A stretch of 64,000 nucleotides of DNA, taken from contig NZ_JOMF01000006.1 of assembly GCF_000711215.1 (NCBI RefSeq), positions 186,001 through 250,000 of the forward strand, given 5' to 3'. The position numbers and the translations under genes are program-made. Under the pieces are notes generated by a model. That model had not been told where the DNA came from. It did no database searches and worked only from the letters and a program-made list of their open reading frames with translations. Origin of the DNA: Methanomicrobium mobile BP (lineage in GTDB: Archaea > Halobacteriota > Methanomicrobia > Methanomicrobiales > Methanomicrobiaceae). This document shows, piece by piece, positions 25,437 through 34,312 of this stretch. Position 1 is the first letter of the stretch, and each line of letters begins with the position of its first letter.

Positions 25437-26477
25437 ATGGGCAATGAACTCAAAGCGGGAATGAAATATCATGTCGGAATGTACGGCGGCGCTTTCAATC
25501 CCATGCACAACGGTCACATGGAATGCATTCTTAAAGCCGCTTCCATGTGCGAAAAGCTCTTCGTGGTCATTTCATACCGCAACGACGCATCCGACATCGA
25601 CGTAAAGGTAAAATACCGCTGGGTCTACACACTGACTTCGCACATCGGCAATGTAAAGATAATCCTTCTCGAAGACAGACTGAAGAACAAGAGCGAATAC
25701 ACACGCAAATACTGGGAGGAAGACAGCCGAAAGATAAAAGCTGCGATAGGCGAAAAGATAGACGCGGTCTTCTTCGGCAGCGACTACGATAAGGACGGCA
25801 TCTGGAAAGAGTGCTATCCGGAAAGCGAACCCGTAATCTTCGAACGCGACGGATGCAACTCGACCGCGATTCGCAATGATGTTTACGGGAACTGGGACCT
25901 GCTGCCGTTATTCGTAAGACCCTACTATGTAAAGAAAGTCCTGATAATCGGCATTGAAAGCTGCGGTAAATCGGTGCTTGCAATAAATCTTGCACACCAC
26001 TACCACACAAACTTTCTTGAAGAAGTCGGACGCGATATGTCCTTTCTTTCAGGTTCTCCGACCATGATGCTCACCGAAGACTATACAAGGATACTTCTTG
26101 AGCACAAGGCAAAGGAGATGCGTCTTATAGAGTTCAGCAACAAGGTACTCATAGAGGATACGGACTGTCTTATCACCCGTTTCTTTATGGATTTCCTCGA
26201 AAACGAAAGCGAAGATAATCTGGCTCTTGCGGAAAGTATTGCAAAACTCAATCACTATGACCTCATACTCCTTGCCGAACCGGACGTCGAATGGGTGCAG
26301 GACGGTGACCGCAGCGAGAAAATGGCTGCAAATCGCAGGCACTACAGCGAACGTGTGGAAAAACTCTACAACCGCTTCGGGTTCAGGTGCGAACACATTT
26401 CGGGAACCTACGCCGAAAGATACGAAAAAGCGATAAAACTGATAGATGCGCTTTTTGTACCGAACGATAAAAAATAA
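25437..26477 (+). CDS. nadR: NadR-type NMN adenylyltransferase / ribosylnicotinamide kinase
   Basis: 346 residues. The N-terminal half is a nucleotidyltransferase (MYGGAFNPMHNGHM, the HxGH site, and the ST.IR motif in NSTAIRNDVYGNW). The C-terminal half is a P-loop kinase (GIESCGKSVLA) with LIEDTDCL downstream. It phosphorylates nicotinamide riboside and adenylates NMN to NAD. The HTH domain of enterobacterial NadR is absent, so regulation falls to the NrtR-like protein. GGGGGCG before the ATG is the ribosome site. A bacterial-style salvage route in an archaeon points to transfer. Confidence 0.93.
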   Translation: MGNELKAGMKYHVGMYGGAFNPMHNGHMECILKAASMCEKLFVVISYRNDASDIDVKVKYRWVYTLTSHIGNVKIILLEDRLKNKSEYTRKYWEEDSRKIKAAIGEKIDAVFFGSDYDKDGIWKECYPESEPVIFERDGCNSTAIRNDVYGNWDLLPLFVRPYYVKKVLIIGIESCGKSVLAINLAHHYHTNFLEEVGRDMSFLSGSPTMMLTEDYTRILLEHKAKEMRLIEFSNKVLIEDTDCLITRFFMDFLENESEDNLALAESIAKLNHYDLILLAEPDVEWVQDGDRSEKMAANRRHYSERVEKLYNRFGFRCEHISGTYAERYEKAIKLIDALFVPNDKK

Positions 26478-26702
26478 GCCGAAACGATATACAAAAAATA
26501 TATTCAAAAACTATATGCACAAACGATGCGGATCACATATCTGCGTGATCTGCACCTTTTTTAAGAAAATACGCTGTTTACTCAGAAACATCTCTGCCCT
26601 TCATCGTTGAAAGAATCACGGCATCATCTTCATTTTCGCTTTTTTACGAAAGATTTCCGCAGGATTATATCTTACGAGAGTCCATTTCTGTTTGGAATAC
26701 TA

Positions 26703-27515
26703 ATGCCCGTCGATCTGAGAAAAATATCCAAAATTATTCTTGTCATGATAATCATTGCAGTCAATGTTTTGGTTATTCTATACTGCGGATACGCTTATTT
26801 CGGGATGAGAAACACTCCCTATGTCGAGATGAATTGGTTCGGTCCATATTCCATAAGTCTCATGAACCCATGGATAACTCAGGAAATTGTCGCGGCGAAT
26901 AATTCACACAGTATTTTTCAGATCACAAAAGATTATGCCGACAATCAGATAATCTACTACCCCATGAATCATACTTATGCGCTGAACTGCTCTTTTGAGC
27001 CGGAGATAGAATTTGATCATTACTACATACTCGATTATAATACTTTTAAGCAGCTTGAACCCTACCCTGTCGTCTCAACCAAGGATTTTAAGATGCCGCA
27101 GGATTACTACAATCCGAAATACGCACAGTGCATGCATGTAGTCTATCATCCGTATGCCGTTATAGAAAACAACACGCTGAAGTATAACATACTGGTCTTC
27201 AATTACCGCGATGAGCCTGTCTCAATAACAGAAATAGGGGCGTATACGGATGTTGACGGTCAGGCAGTTATCTATAATAGGGAATATGATTATCCGGGCA
27301 ATGATTATGAACGCCATACGCTGAATATTTCTATTCCGCCAAAAAGTTATTCGGAAATCGATGTCGAAACTCAGTTGCCGAAAATAGAGATAGATTACAA
27401 ACTGTTGGAACGTTATCCTGATCCGCATATAGGAAGCAACGTAAGAATATTCGGACATGATCCTGAAAATGCACGATTTACACATATGGGCGGCATATTG
27501 AGTATCTCGCTTTGA
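26703..27515 (+). CDS. membrane-anchored orphan protein
   Basis: 270 residues from an ATG preceded by GGAATACTA. One N-terminal membrane anchor (about 8-33: KIILVMIIIAVNVLVILYCGYAYF) then an external domain rich in Tyr, Asn, Pro and His with NxT/S sites. No family recognised. Upstream in-frame starts from 26607 would add a charged, unlikely leader. Base composition is lower in G+C than the housekeeping genes. Confidence 0.6.
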   Translation: MPVDLRKISKIILVMIIIAVNVLVILYCGYAYFGMRNTPYVEMNWFGPYSISLMNPWITQEIVAANNSHSIFQITKDYADNQIIYYPMNHTYALNCSFEPEIEFDHYYILDYNTFKQLEPYPVVSTKDFKMPQDYYNPKYAQCMHVVYHPYAVIENNTLKYNILVFNYRDEPVSITEIGAYTDVDGQAVIYNREYDYPGNDYERHTLNISIPPKSYSEIDVETQLPKIEIDYKLLERYPDPHIGSNVRIFGHDPENARFTHMGGILSISL

Positions 27516-27695
27516 GATCTTAAACATTTTTTCATCATATTACCCCGATGCATAAGTGCTATTTGATATTTCGGAAAAAACCGAAAGAAAAACCAGATCT
27601 CATATAAATCGCCGCCATAATTATGATTGCAGTACAGGGAAGATGCTCGGGCAGTATTCAGATAATCACACAGTATTTGAAAATCAGGTGTTTTA

Positions 27696-28478
27696 ATGAA
27701 TAAGAGAATTATACCGATAGTAATTGTTGCCGTATTAATCGCAGTTCTTTCCGTTTCAGCAATAAATAGCAATAACGAATCGGCGGTGGAAATAGCGGAA
27801 AGTTCACTTCATGAATTTTTAGGGGCAAAAGACCGCGATGTGACGTTTAAAGGGACTGAGGATTTGTATTTTACCAAGCACTACATCTTTACCTCTAAAG
27901 ACGGAAGCATGTTTCGGGTTGACGGAAATCTGAAAGATGTTGTCAGCGCACTTTTCGCCGAGAACTATGATGACGGAAATACATTGGATGTCTTGATAAC
28001 CATGGATGAAGCGGAAGAGTATGCACGCAAATACATTGAATATGCCTCAGGGGGCAAGAAAAGAGAACTCAGTATTATAGAGAAATCTCTGAAAGATCAT
28101 GGGGCATTCAAGGATTATTACTTTATATTCTGCGAAGTATCAAATGATGTAATGCTGTTTAACAGAGTTATTATCAAAATTAATCCATCAAACGGAGATG
28201 TCATGAGTTATAACTCAATTAACAGTCCGCTTAATGTATCTCTTAATCCTAAGATATCAATTGAAAAAGCAGAAGAAATTGCAGTCGCACAATATAAGGA
28301 CATATCGGGCGCCAAGTGCAATTCAAAACTTATTGTGGATTATCCGAACGGAAAAGACCAAAAACTTATCTGGTTCATTACGGTTACGGGCGAACCCAAA
28401 GACATGATTACGCAGGGCGGCGATGTAACAATCGATGCAATGGACGGAACAGTCTACACGGTTAACGGCTTTAAGTAG
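27696..28478 (+). CDS. secreted protein with PepSY-like repeats
   Basis: 260 residues. A signal peptide or anchor (residues 5-23) precedes two segments of PepSY style: MDEAEEYARKYIEY and ISIEKAEEIAVAQYKD, each followed by a strand pair, and GGDVTIDAMDGTVYTVNG at the end, the typical xDAxTGxV close. PepSY domains are often peptidase inhibitors or envelope proteins. Lower G+C than neighbours. Stands alone. Confidence 0.65.
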   Translation: MNKRIIPIVIVAVLIAVLSVSAINSNNESAVEIAESSLHEFLGAKDRDVTFKGTEDLYFTKHYIFTSKDGSMFRVDGNLKDVVSALFAENYDDGNTLDVLITMDEAEEYARKYIEYASGGKKRELSIIEKSLKDHGAFKDYYFIFCEVSNDVMLFNRVIIKINPSNGDVMSYNSINSPLNVSLNPKISIEKAEEIAVAQYKDISGAKCNSKLIVDYPNGKDQKLIWFITVTGEPKDMITQGGDVTIDAMDGTVYTVNGFK

Positions 28479-28615
28479 ACATGTAAAATTACATATCCCA
28501 CATAAAATTTGTGATAACAAAACACCCTTTTTTTAAAATCTTTCTCGCGCCATTCATACTTTCAAATAGAACAAATCAGAAAATAATAATTCCTTTGCTA
28601 TCAAATTACTGATAA

Positions 28616-29104
28616 ATGGCGCTCGATGAAATCATCTTAAATCCCGAAAAGATTGACGCACTGTCATCAAAATCAAGACGGGAGATATTGAAACTGCTCA
28701 AAGGGCGCCGGATGACATTATCGGAGATATCGGAAGAACTTAACCTTTCGGTCTCCACGGTTCACGACCATATGACAAAACTCACGGAATCGGGACTGGT
28801 TAACCTCGACGATGACGGCAGAAAATGGAAGTATTATTCGCTGACGAGGGAAACAAGGAAGATCCTTGACGGCGGAAGCAGCCATAACGTCATATTTGTC
28901 TTTTCGGCTATTCTGATGTTTTCAGCCGCAATATACTCCTTTGCAGTCTTCATACGCGGATATGAACCCAAAGCCGCGGCGGCATTCACCCTTCACGATC
29001 CTGTTTTCTTCTTCGTCGGAGAGTTCCTTCTCTTTGCGGCGGTCTACCTCGGCTACATTACGATATGCAGGAAGAGATATGCGGAATATGCAAAAACTGA
29101 TTGA
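28616..29104 (+). CDS. ArsR-like wHTH protein with two membrane helices
   Basis: 162 residues. Residues 10-85 are a winged helix (SSKSRREILKLL, then LSVSTVHDHMTKLTESGLV). Two hydrophobic segments (about 92-112 and 128-150) follow. A DNA-binding domain tied to the membrane suggests a regulator that senses something at the cell envelope. Such HTH-membrane proteins are frequent in archaea; the signal is unknown. Confidence 0.78.
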   Translation: MALDEIILNPEKIDALSSKSRREILKLLKGRRMTLSEISEELNLSVSTVHDHMTKLTESGLVNLDDDGRKWKYYSLTRETRKILDGGSSHNVIFVFSAILMFSAAIYSFAVFIRGYEPKAAAAFTLHDPVFFFVGEFLLFAAVYLGYITICRKRYAEYAKTD

Positions 29105-29165
29105 TACCTGATTGACAATTTAGGAAAGCAGTTGCGGTTTCGGTCGCGACCACAATTCCGTCCGA

Positions 29166-29867
29166 TTACCGCCTGCTCTTCAATTCCGCAATCCTCTCCT
29201 TAACAACGCCGAGCACTTCGCGGGCGTCACGTTCCTTCTGAGAGAACCAGCGGCTTTTACGGTATTCCGTGAGTTGTTTCAGAGCCGCATCCGAGATTAC
29301 CCTACGCGATGCCGCCTCCTTGATAAGGGAATTGAAATTCCGCCGCGGATAGTAGACCGCCGCCGCAATCCGCACCATCTCGGCCGCCTCATCCGCGGTT
29401 AGAATTCCCGAATAAACGCAGTTATCCAGATTTGCGCGGATATCGACAAGCGCCTCGCTTACGGCTTCGTTGGTGAACGGGTCGCAGGCAAGCGCAACCT
29501 CATCGTCGGACTCGATAACGCCGTCGCGATACATCTCATAGACCCTTCCCACGCCGGTCATGCCGAAGGTATCCAGCTCGCAGGCCCGCAGTGCACCCAT
29601 CGATGACGCACCGAAGACCTCGATTCCGGCATTAAGGACCCTGAGCAGCTCGCGGTGTCCCACCGAACAGTCCTGGAAGAAAAGACCGTCGATGATGCAG
29701 ACAATCCGCGGTTTCTGTTCAAGCACGTACTCAATATCACCGCGCTTTATCGGCGGCATGTATTCAACGCTTACTCTCCCGCAGTCGCCGTCGAAATCCC
29801 GCGGCAGAATGCGTTCGGCCTCACTCTGTCTGAGACTTGGCCCCAGAAAAACGATTACGTCTGGCAT
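29166..29867 (-). CDS. tfuA: TfuA-like protein, YcaO partner
   Basis: 233 residues with the TfuA core: VIVFLGPSL at the start and VFGASSMGALRACELDTFGMTGVGRVYEMYRDG in the middle. In methanogens TfuA assists YcaO in thioamidating the active-site glycine of McrA, probably by delivering sulfide. The start (MPDVIVFLGPS) lies inside the 3' end of ycaO with a 47-bp overlap and AGAGGTGCAGGA before it. Confidence 0.9.
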   Translation of the reverse strand: MPDVIVFLGPSLRQSEAERILPRDFDGDCGRVSVEYMPPIKRGDIEYVLEQKPRIVCIIDGLFFQDCSVGHRELLRVLNAGIEVFGASSMGALRACELDTFGMTGVGRVYEMYRDGVIESDDEVALACDPFTNEAVSEALVDIRANLDNCVYSGILTADEAAEMVRIAAAVYYPRRNFNSLIKEAASRRVISDAALKQLTEYRKSRWFSQKERDAREVLGVVKERIAELKSRR

Positions 29868-31095
29868 TCCTGCACCTCTCTCCCATTCTCTGATTATCTA
29901 TTGCAAAAGATTCAAGCCCCGGGACTATAACCCTTACCACCTCGATATCGGCATCGAGGGTAGAGAGACTTGCCGCGAATATATGTTTCGTGCCGCAACT
30001 CGCGAGCCTCTCCGAGATATACTCAAGTTCCTTCGAGAAATCGCAGACGCCGCTGCCGTAATCCGCCTCAAACCGCGGAATATCGGCAAAGTTCCGCATA
30101 TCGGCCCTAGATTCGGGAACGCCGAACCATTTTTTGTTAAGCCGCTTCGTCCTATCGTAGCCTATCTGCTTCCGAAACTCGGCCTCGGTCGTATCCTCGC
30201 GTGCGCCGTGTATCTGGGTCAGACGGCTCTGTGCGGTCTCGGTAACGGCACGTATCGCGGCGACCGCCGGCGAAAGACTCGTCCCCATGCCTATGCAGAG
30301 AAGAGACGGGTCTTTGAGTCTTACGTCGTCGCTGACGGCGGCAATAGTAGGAATACCGTTATCAGCGGTTATGTCCCGCAGGATTACGTCAACGCCGTTA
30401 TCCGCAAATCTCCTCAGAAGCTCACGAAGTTCGGCGCATTTATCAAGGTATTCCCCCGCGGCAGATGCGGATGCCTCATCCGCTCCGGAGGGCTTTTCGG
30501 GTATGGTATCGATATCGATTACCTTTCCCGCAACGCCCGAAGCCTCGACAAGCGACCACGCATCGCGCTCGATAACCTCGCAAAGACCGTATAACGCCGC
30601 TTCGTTGAAGGTGTTGCCCGACGCTATTCCGTTTGTGCTCGTCCGCATGAATCGACCGTGGGTATGCGGCACGGGGTGAAAGACCGCATGTGCCGGAAGA
30701 AGGAGTTCGTCGCCGCTTACGAGATCGCGGCACTGATACCACGGGATTACGGTATCGGGGCTAATCCCCTGCGGCAGAATCAGTTCCGCGGGATCCAAAG
30801 CCTCCGCAGGATTCAGATTCGAATATCTGTCAAATATCAGTTTGCGGTCGCCGACTTCGGCACAGTAGCGTTCTATTCCCTCCATTACCGCCGAAACCCT
30901 TGCTTCGTCGTCGGTAAGCCCCTTGCCGTTGTAGACCGATATTGCACCGTCGGCAGCCCCCGGGCGTATGCAGGAGAAGACGGGAATACCTATCCTGTCA
31001 AGTCCGGTTATCTCCGCAATGCGTGTAATTCCGCATTTTTTTGCCAGCGGCAACACAATCTCCAAAGTTTCCGCAGGAGTTCGGGTTCGAAGCAT
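29821..31095 (-). CDS. ycaO: YcaO-domain protein (McrA thioamidation, methanogenesis marker 1)
   Basis: 424 residues. ATP-binding features of YcaO are visible: EGIERYCAE, the STNGIASGNTFNEA block with EVIERDAW, and GMGTSLSPAVAAIRAVTE. Methanogen YcaO uses ATP to activate the McrA backbone amide so that it can be replaced by sulfur, forming thioglycine. The C-terminus lies in the overlap with tfuA and is basic and low in homology. The pair is one of the strongest marks that the host is a methanogen (or relative with Mcr). Confidence 0.92.
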   Translation of the reverse strand: MLRTRTPAETLEIVLPLAKKCGITRIAEITGLDRIGIPVFSCIRPGAADGAISVYNGKGLTDDEARVSAVMEGIERYCAEVGDRKLIFDRYSNLNPAEALDPAELILPQGISPDTVIPWYQCRDLVSGDELLLPAHAVFHPVPHTHGRFMRTSTNGIASGNTFNEAALYGLCEVIERDAWSLVEASGVAGKVIDIDTIPEKPSGADEASASAAGEYLDKCAELRELLRRFADNGVDVILRDITADNGIPTIAAVSDDVRLKDPSLLCIGMGTSLSPAVAAIRAVTETAQSRLTQIHGAREDTTEAEFRKQIGYDRTKRLNKKWFGVPESRADMRNFADIPRFEADYGSGVCDFSKELEYISERLASCGTKHIFAASLSTLDADIEVVRVIVPGLESFAIDNQRMGERCRNARRNRFSGAKSQTE

Positions 31096-31227
31096 TCAAT
31101 AGATTATTGACGGATCTTTTTTTATATCTGTCGAAGATGTGTAAACCGGAAAAGTGAAAATACATTTTTATTTACCATCATAAAGATTCATTAACGATTA
31201 CATCAGTAATATTTGCGAAGTGATAAT

Positions 31228-32289
31228 ATGTCAGATATCTTCAAATTCTCAGTATTTTTATTAATTCTGCTATCGCTTGTCTCGATAGCGGGAGCAACCA
31301 CCACAGAAATTCATCAGGGAAACACGGTCTTTGTCGGCGAAGACGGACTGCATTTAAACGACGATGTCTTTTACGACGATGACACAAAGATAGCGTTCTT
31401 CGGATCGGGTAAGACGACAGGTGCCCCGGCATACGTAGATACCCCTTCAAAGTCAAGCTTTTCGGTTATGGCAAGCACATTTAAGGACAGACAGGGTGCA
31501 TGGTATTCATATCCCAAAGGCGCGGAAAACGGTCATGTGGCATTCTATGTAGACTATCCCAGCATTGATATGAGACTATACGCATACCGCGGCGGCGACA
31601 GCTTCGATATCACGAACGGAAAGATAGTCTCGGGTGAGACTCTTGACTTCAGAATCGACTCCAATCTTGCCCCCATATTCTCCAGAACGGGTGTCACGTC
31701 CTCGGATGAAGGAGTGGACATTGTATTCACCAATAATTACGGTGCCACACTGACGTCCCTTTACAACTGTGCGGGCGTCCCCGTTTCAATAGTTAATCTG
31801 CATCCCACAACTTCCTCGTTCTTTGCGCCATCGGGCTCACTGACATGCTTATGGGATACGGGAAATTCCGCATACAAAACGGGTGATTACACAATCTATG
31901 CCAAGGTAAATGTCAACAATATCTACAATAATCTCGGCTCGATACAGGGCGTTACCGTATCGCCGACAATAGGCACGAAGACAAAGACCGAGGAGGTATC
32001 CATGGGAATAGATACCCCAACGCCGACACCCACTTCATCTGTCTCGACCTCGGGTTCACCGAGTTCGATAAAGACAACGGCGCCGACCGTAAAGCCGACG
32101 GCAAAACCGACGACGGCAACACCCACACCAACGCCGACTTCGACAGCCGAGCCGACAGCGGCAGTAACCGAGACACCTGCACCTACTCCGGTACCGACGC
32201 AAACACCCTCATCGCCGCTCGGCACGGTTACCATTATGTCCGCATTGATACTCGGAATTTTAGCATTTGCGGCAATTAGAAAAGACTGA
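31228..32289 (+). CDS. DUF3821 surface protein with Thr/Pro stalk
   Basis: 353 residues. Signal peptide (FLLILLSLVSIAGATT), then the DUF3821 start pattern EIHQGNTVFVGEDGLHL, a beta-rich domain, a Thr/Pro-rich stalk from about 265 to 325 and a C-terminal membrane segment with RKD tail. Typical Methanomicrobiales surface protein. The ATG at 31228 has GTGATA before it and is preferred to the TTG at 31213. Confidence 0.85.
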   Translation: MSDIFKFSVFLLILLSLVSIAGATTTEIHQGNTVFVGEDGLHLNDDVFYDDDTKIAFFGSGKTTGAPAYVDTPSKSSFSVMASTFKDRQGAWYSYPKGAENGHVAFYVDYPSIDMRLYAYRGGDSFDITNGKIVSGETLDFRIDSNLAPIFSRTGVTSSDEGVDIVFTNNYGATLTSLYNCAGVPVSIVNLHPTTSSFFAPSGSLTCLWDTGNSAYKTGDYTIYAKVNVNNIYNNLGSIQGVTVSPTIGTKTKTEEVSMGIDTPTPTPTSSVSTSGSPSSIKTTAPTVKPTAKPTTATPTPTPTSTAEPTAAVTETPAPTPVPTQTPSSPLGTVTIMSALILGILAFAAIRKD

Positions 32290-32412
32290 AATCCAATACC
32301 GAATTTCAATATCTTTTTTGCAAAATTGCCACTCGGAAAAAATCGGAAAAAACGAAATTAAAGTTAAGTTTAGAATTAATTCTTAATTCTTAGTATCAGT
32401 TTTGAATATAGG

Positions 32413-33198
32413 TTATTTTCTTCTCAGCGCAAGGAATACCGCACCGATAACGCCCAGAACGACAACTGCCGCAGATACCGGGGATGTCTGCTTCTTCTCT
32501 ACCTTGTTCTCCGCATAGTTCAGATTTGCAAGAAGGAGATTGTTCATCGGGTCTATCTTCAAGCCCTCTTTCGAGACCGCAATCTCTTCATCATATCTTC
32601 CGAGACCGCCGAGCGCCGTTCCCTTGTTCGCGTATGCCGCAAGAAGAGTCTCGGTATCCTTCAGATTCAGGGCAAGTGCGGTGTCACAGGCGGCGATTGC
32701 CTCATTGTATCTGCCGAGCGCATTCAGAATAGATGCCTTGTTGACATAGCCTTCACCCTGCTTCGGGTTTAACTCGATTGCCTTGTCGGCCGCTTTCAGT
32801 GCCTCATCATATAATCCGTCATACTTTTCGCCGTTTTCCTTAAGGATGCCGGCTTTGATACTCAGAATGCCGGCTTTTGCAGAATATGCAACCGCGAGGT
32901 TGGGATTTAACTCGACAGCACGATCCAGATATTCAAGAGCCTTATCCAGATATCCCTGATAGGCAAGATCGTTTGCCCTGTTGTAATAATCTATGGCGGA
33001 GACGGGAGCACCGCTCATCACAAGTCCGTCATCGGACTTAATCGCCGCCGGCGTCTCGACGACAACGTTGTCGCCTGTGACCGAGATTTTAACGGAATCT
33101 CCGGCGGAATTTGTCTCGTTTTCCGCAGCCGATACCGCAGATACGGCAAGCAGCAGGATAAAGAGAACTGCCGATACTGTTACAATATTAATCTTCAT
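32413..33198 (-). CDS. secreted TPR-repeat protein with C-terminal anchor
   Basis: 261 residues. Signal peptide (LFILLLAVSAVSAAE), a short strand region, then about four TPR units (for example YYNRANDLAYQGYLDKALEY and GYVNKASILNALGRYNEAIA), and a final hydrophobic segment followed by RRK. The tail resembles archaeal sorting/anchor signals. TPR repeats mediate protein contacts outside the cell; partner unknown. Confidence 0.82.
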   Translation of the reverse strand: MKINIVTVSAVLFILLLAVSAVSAAENETNSAGDSVKISVTGDNVVVETPAAIKSDDGLVMSGAPVSAIDYYNRANDLAYQGYLDKALEYLDRAVELNPNLAVAYSAKAGILSIKAGILKENGEKYDGLYDEALKAADKAIELNPKQGEGYVNKASILNALGRYNEAIAACDTALALNLKDTETLLAAYANKGTALGGLGRYDEEIAVSKEGLKIDPMNNLLLANLNYAENKVEKKQTSPVSAAVVVLGVIGAVFLALRRK

Positions 33199-33400
33199 GG
33201 ATCTCTCATATTAAGTAGATCTGCTCGGTATTCAAATTTAGGATTGAAACGGTTAAACGGATGCAGACTTTTTCTCTGCAAAATAAAAAAATAGGGATTT
33301 TAGGGATTTTAAGGATTTTATGAGTTCATGAATTTATGTGTCTATGAATTTATGAATTTATGAGTTTATGATTTATGAATTTACTATTTTAGCAGTGATA
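33199..33400. repeat. A/T-rich microrepeats downstream of porB
   Basis: About 200 bp with degenerate direct repeats such as gggattttag/aaggatttta and gaatttatg (33285-33385). No gene. Similar degenerate microrepeats occur in other intergenic gaps of the window. Confidence 0.6.
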
Positions 33401-34312
33401 TTACTTCTTTACTGGAATATCAATGCCGTATTTCTGAGCATTGCTGTCGGCGATTGCCTGAATCTTTGCAATCTCGTCTTTGTTCTCCTGCGGCCTGTAA
33501 AGATGTCTGAATCTCTTCTGAGCCTTGAGATAATCATCGACGGGTATACGCTTTACCTTCTTTACCTTCTCGACAACGCCGTTTACCATCTCGTAATTGA
33601 CCCAAAGACCTGAATTCAGCGCGAGTCTTCCGAGTTCCATGGTCTTGCAGCCGTCAAAGCCCCATCCGGTGCAGCAGGGTGCATGAACCTGAATATAGCA
33701 GGGACCTTTGATGCTTAAAGCACGCTTTACCTTGTCCATGAGATCCTTCGGAGTCGCAATCGAGGTCGTCGCAACATACGGACTTCCGTGCGCCGCGAGA
33801 ATCGCGGGAATATCCTTCTTTGGTCTTGAGTTGCCGTTCGAAAGTTTACCCGCGGGGCTTGTCGTCGTGCTGGCGTCAAAGGGCGTCGCACCCGAGCGCT
33901 GGATACCCGTATTCATGTAAGCCTCGTTATCGTAGCAGATATAGGTGACATCGTGACCACGCTCGAACATGCCGCTGATACAGAGCATGCCGATATCGAA
34001 TGTGGCGCCGTCGCCGGCGATTACGATTACCTTCTCGTCGCGTCCCTGCCTCTTGAGCGAAGCCTCGACGCCGGATGCGACAGCCGCGGCATTCTGGAAG
34101 AGAGAGTGAATCCACGGTGTCTTCCATGCTGTCTCGGGATACGGCGTCGAGAAGACCTCCATACATCCCGTGGACGCGACTATGATTGTATTCGGACCTG
34201 CCGCCCTTGCAATCAGTTTACCCGCAAGTGCCGGGCCGCATCCGCCGCATGCACGGTGACCCGATTCGAAGTAATCGACGGAAACGTTCTCTTTCTCTGT
34301 ATTCCCTGTCAT
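33401..34312 (-). CDS. porB: pyruvate:ferredoxin oxidoreductase, beta subunit
   Basis: 303 residues. TPP-binding subunit: CGGCGPALAGKL with cluster Cys pair, GDGATFDIGMLC and YDNEAYMNTGIQRS. The late Cys pair (APCCTGWGFDG) completes the cluster ligands. It interconverts pyruvate and acetyl-CoA with ferredoxin; in methanogens it mainly fixes CO2 onto acetyl-CoA. Overlaps porA by 4 bp. Confidence 0.93.
   Translation of the reverse strand: MTGNTEKENVSVDYFESGHRACGGCGPALAGKLIARAAGPNTIIVASTGCMEVFSTPYPETAWKTPWIHSLFQNAAAVASGVEASLKRQGRDEKVIVIAGDGATFDIGMLCISGMFERGHDVTYICYDNEAYMNTGIQRSGATPFDASTTTSPAGKLSNGNSRPKKDIPAILAAHGSPYVATTSIATPKDLMDKVKRALSIKGPCYIQVHAPCCTGWGFDGCKTMELGRLALNSGLWVNYEMVNGVVEKVKKVKRIPVDDYLKAQKRFRHLYRPQENKDEIAKIQAIADSNAQKYGIDIPVKK

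Noticed and set aside
31923-32309. Minus-strand frame rich in Val/Gly
   Set aside because: Antisense of the Thr/Pro stalk of the DUF3821 protein.
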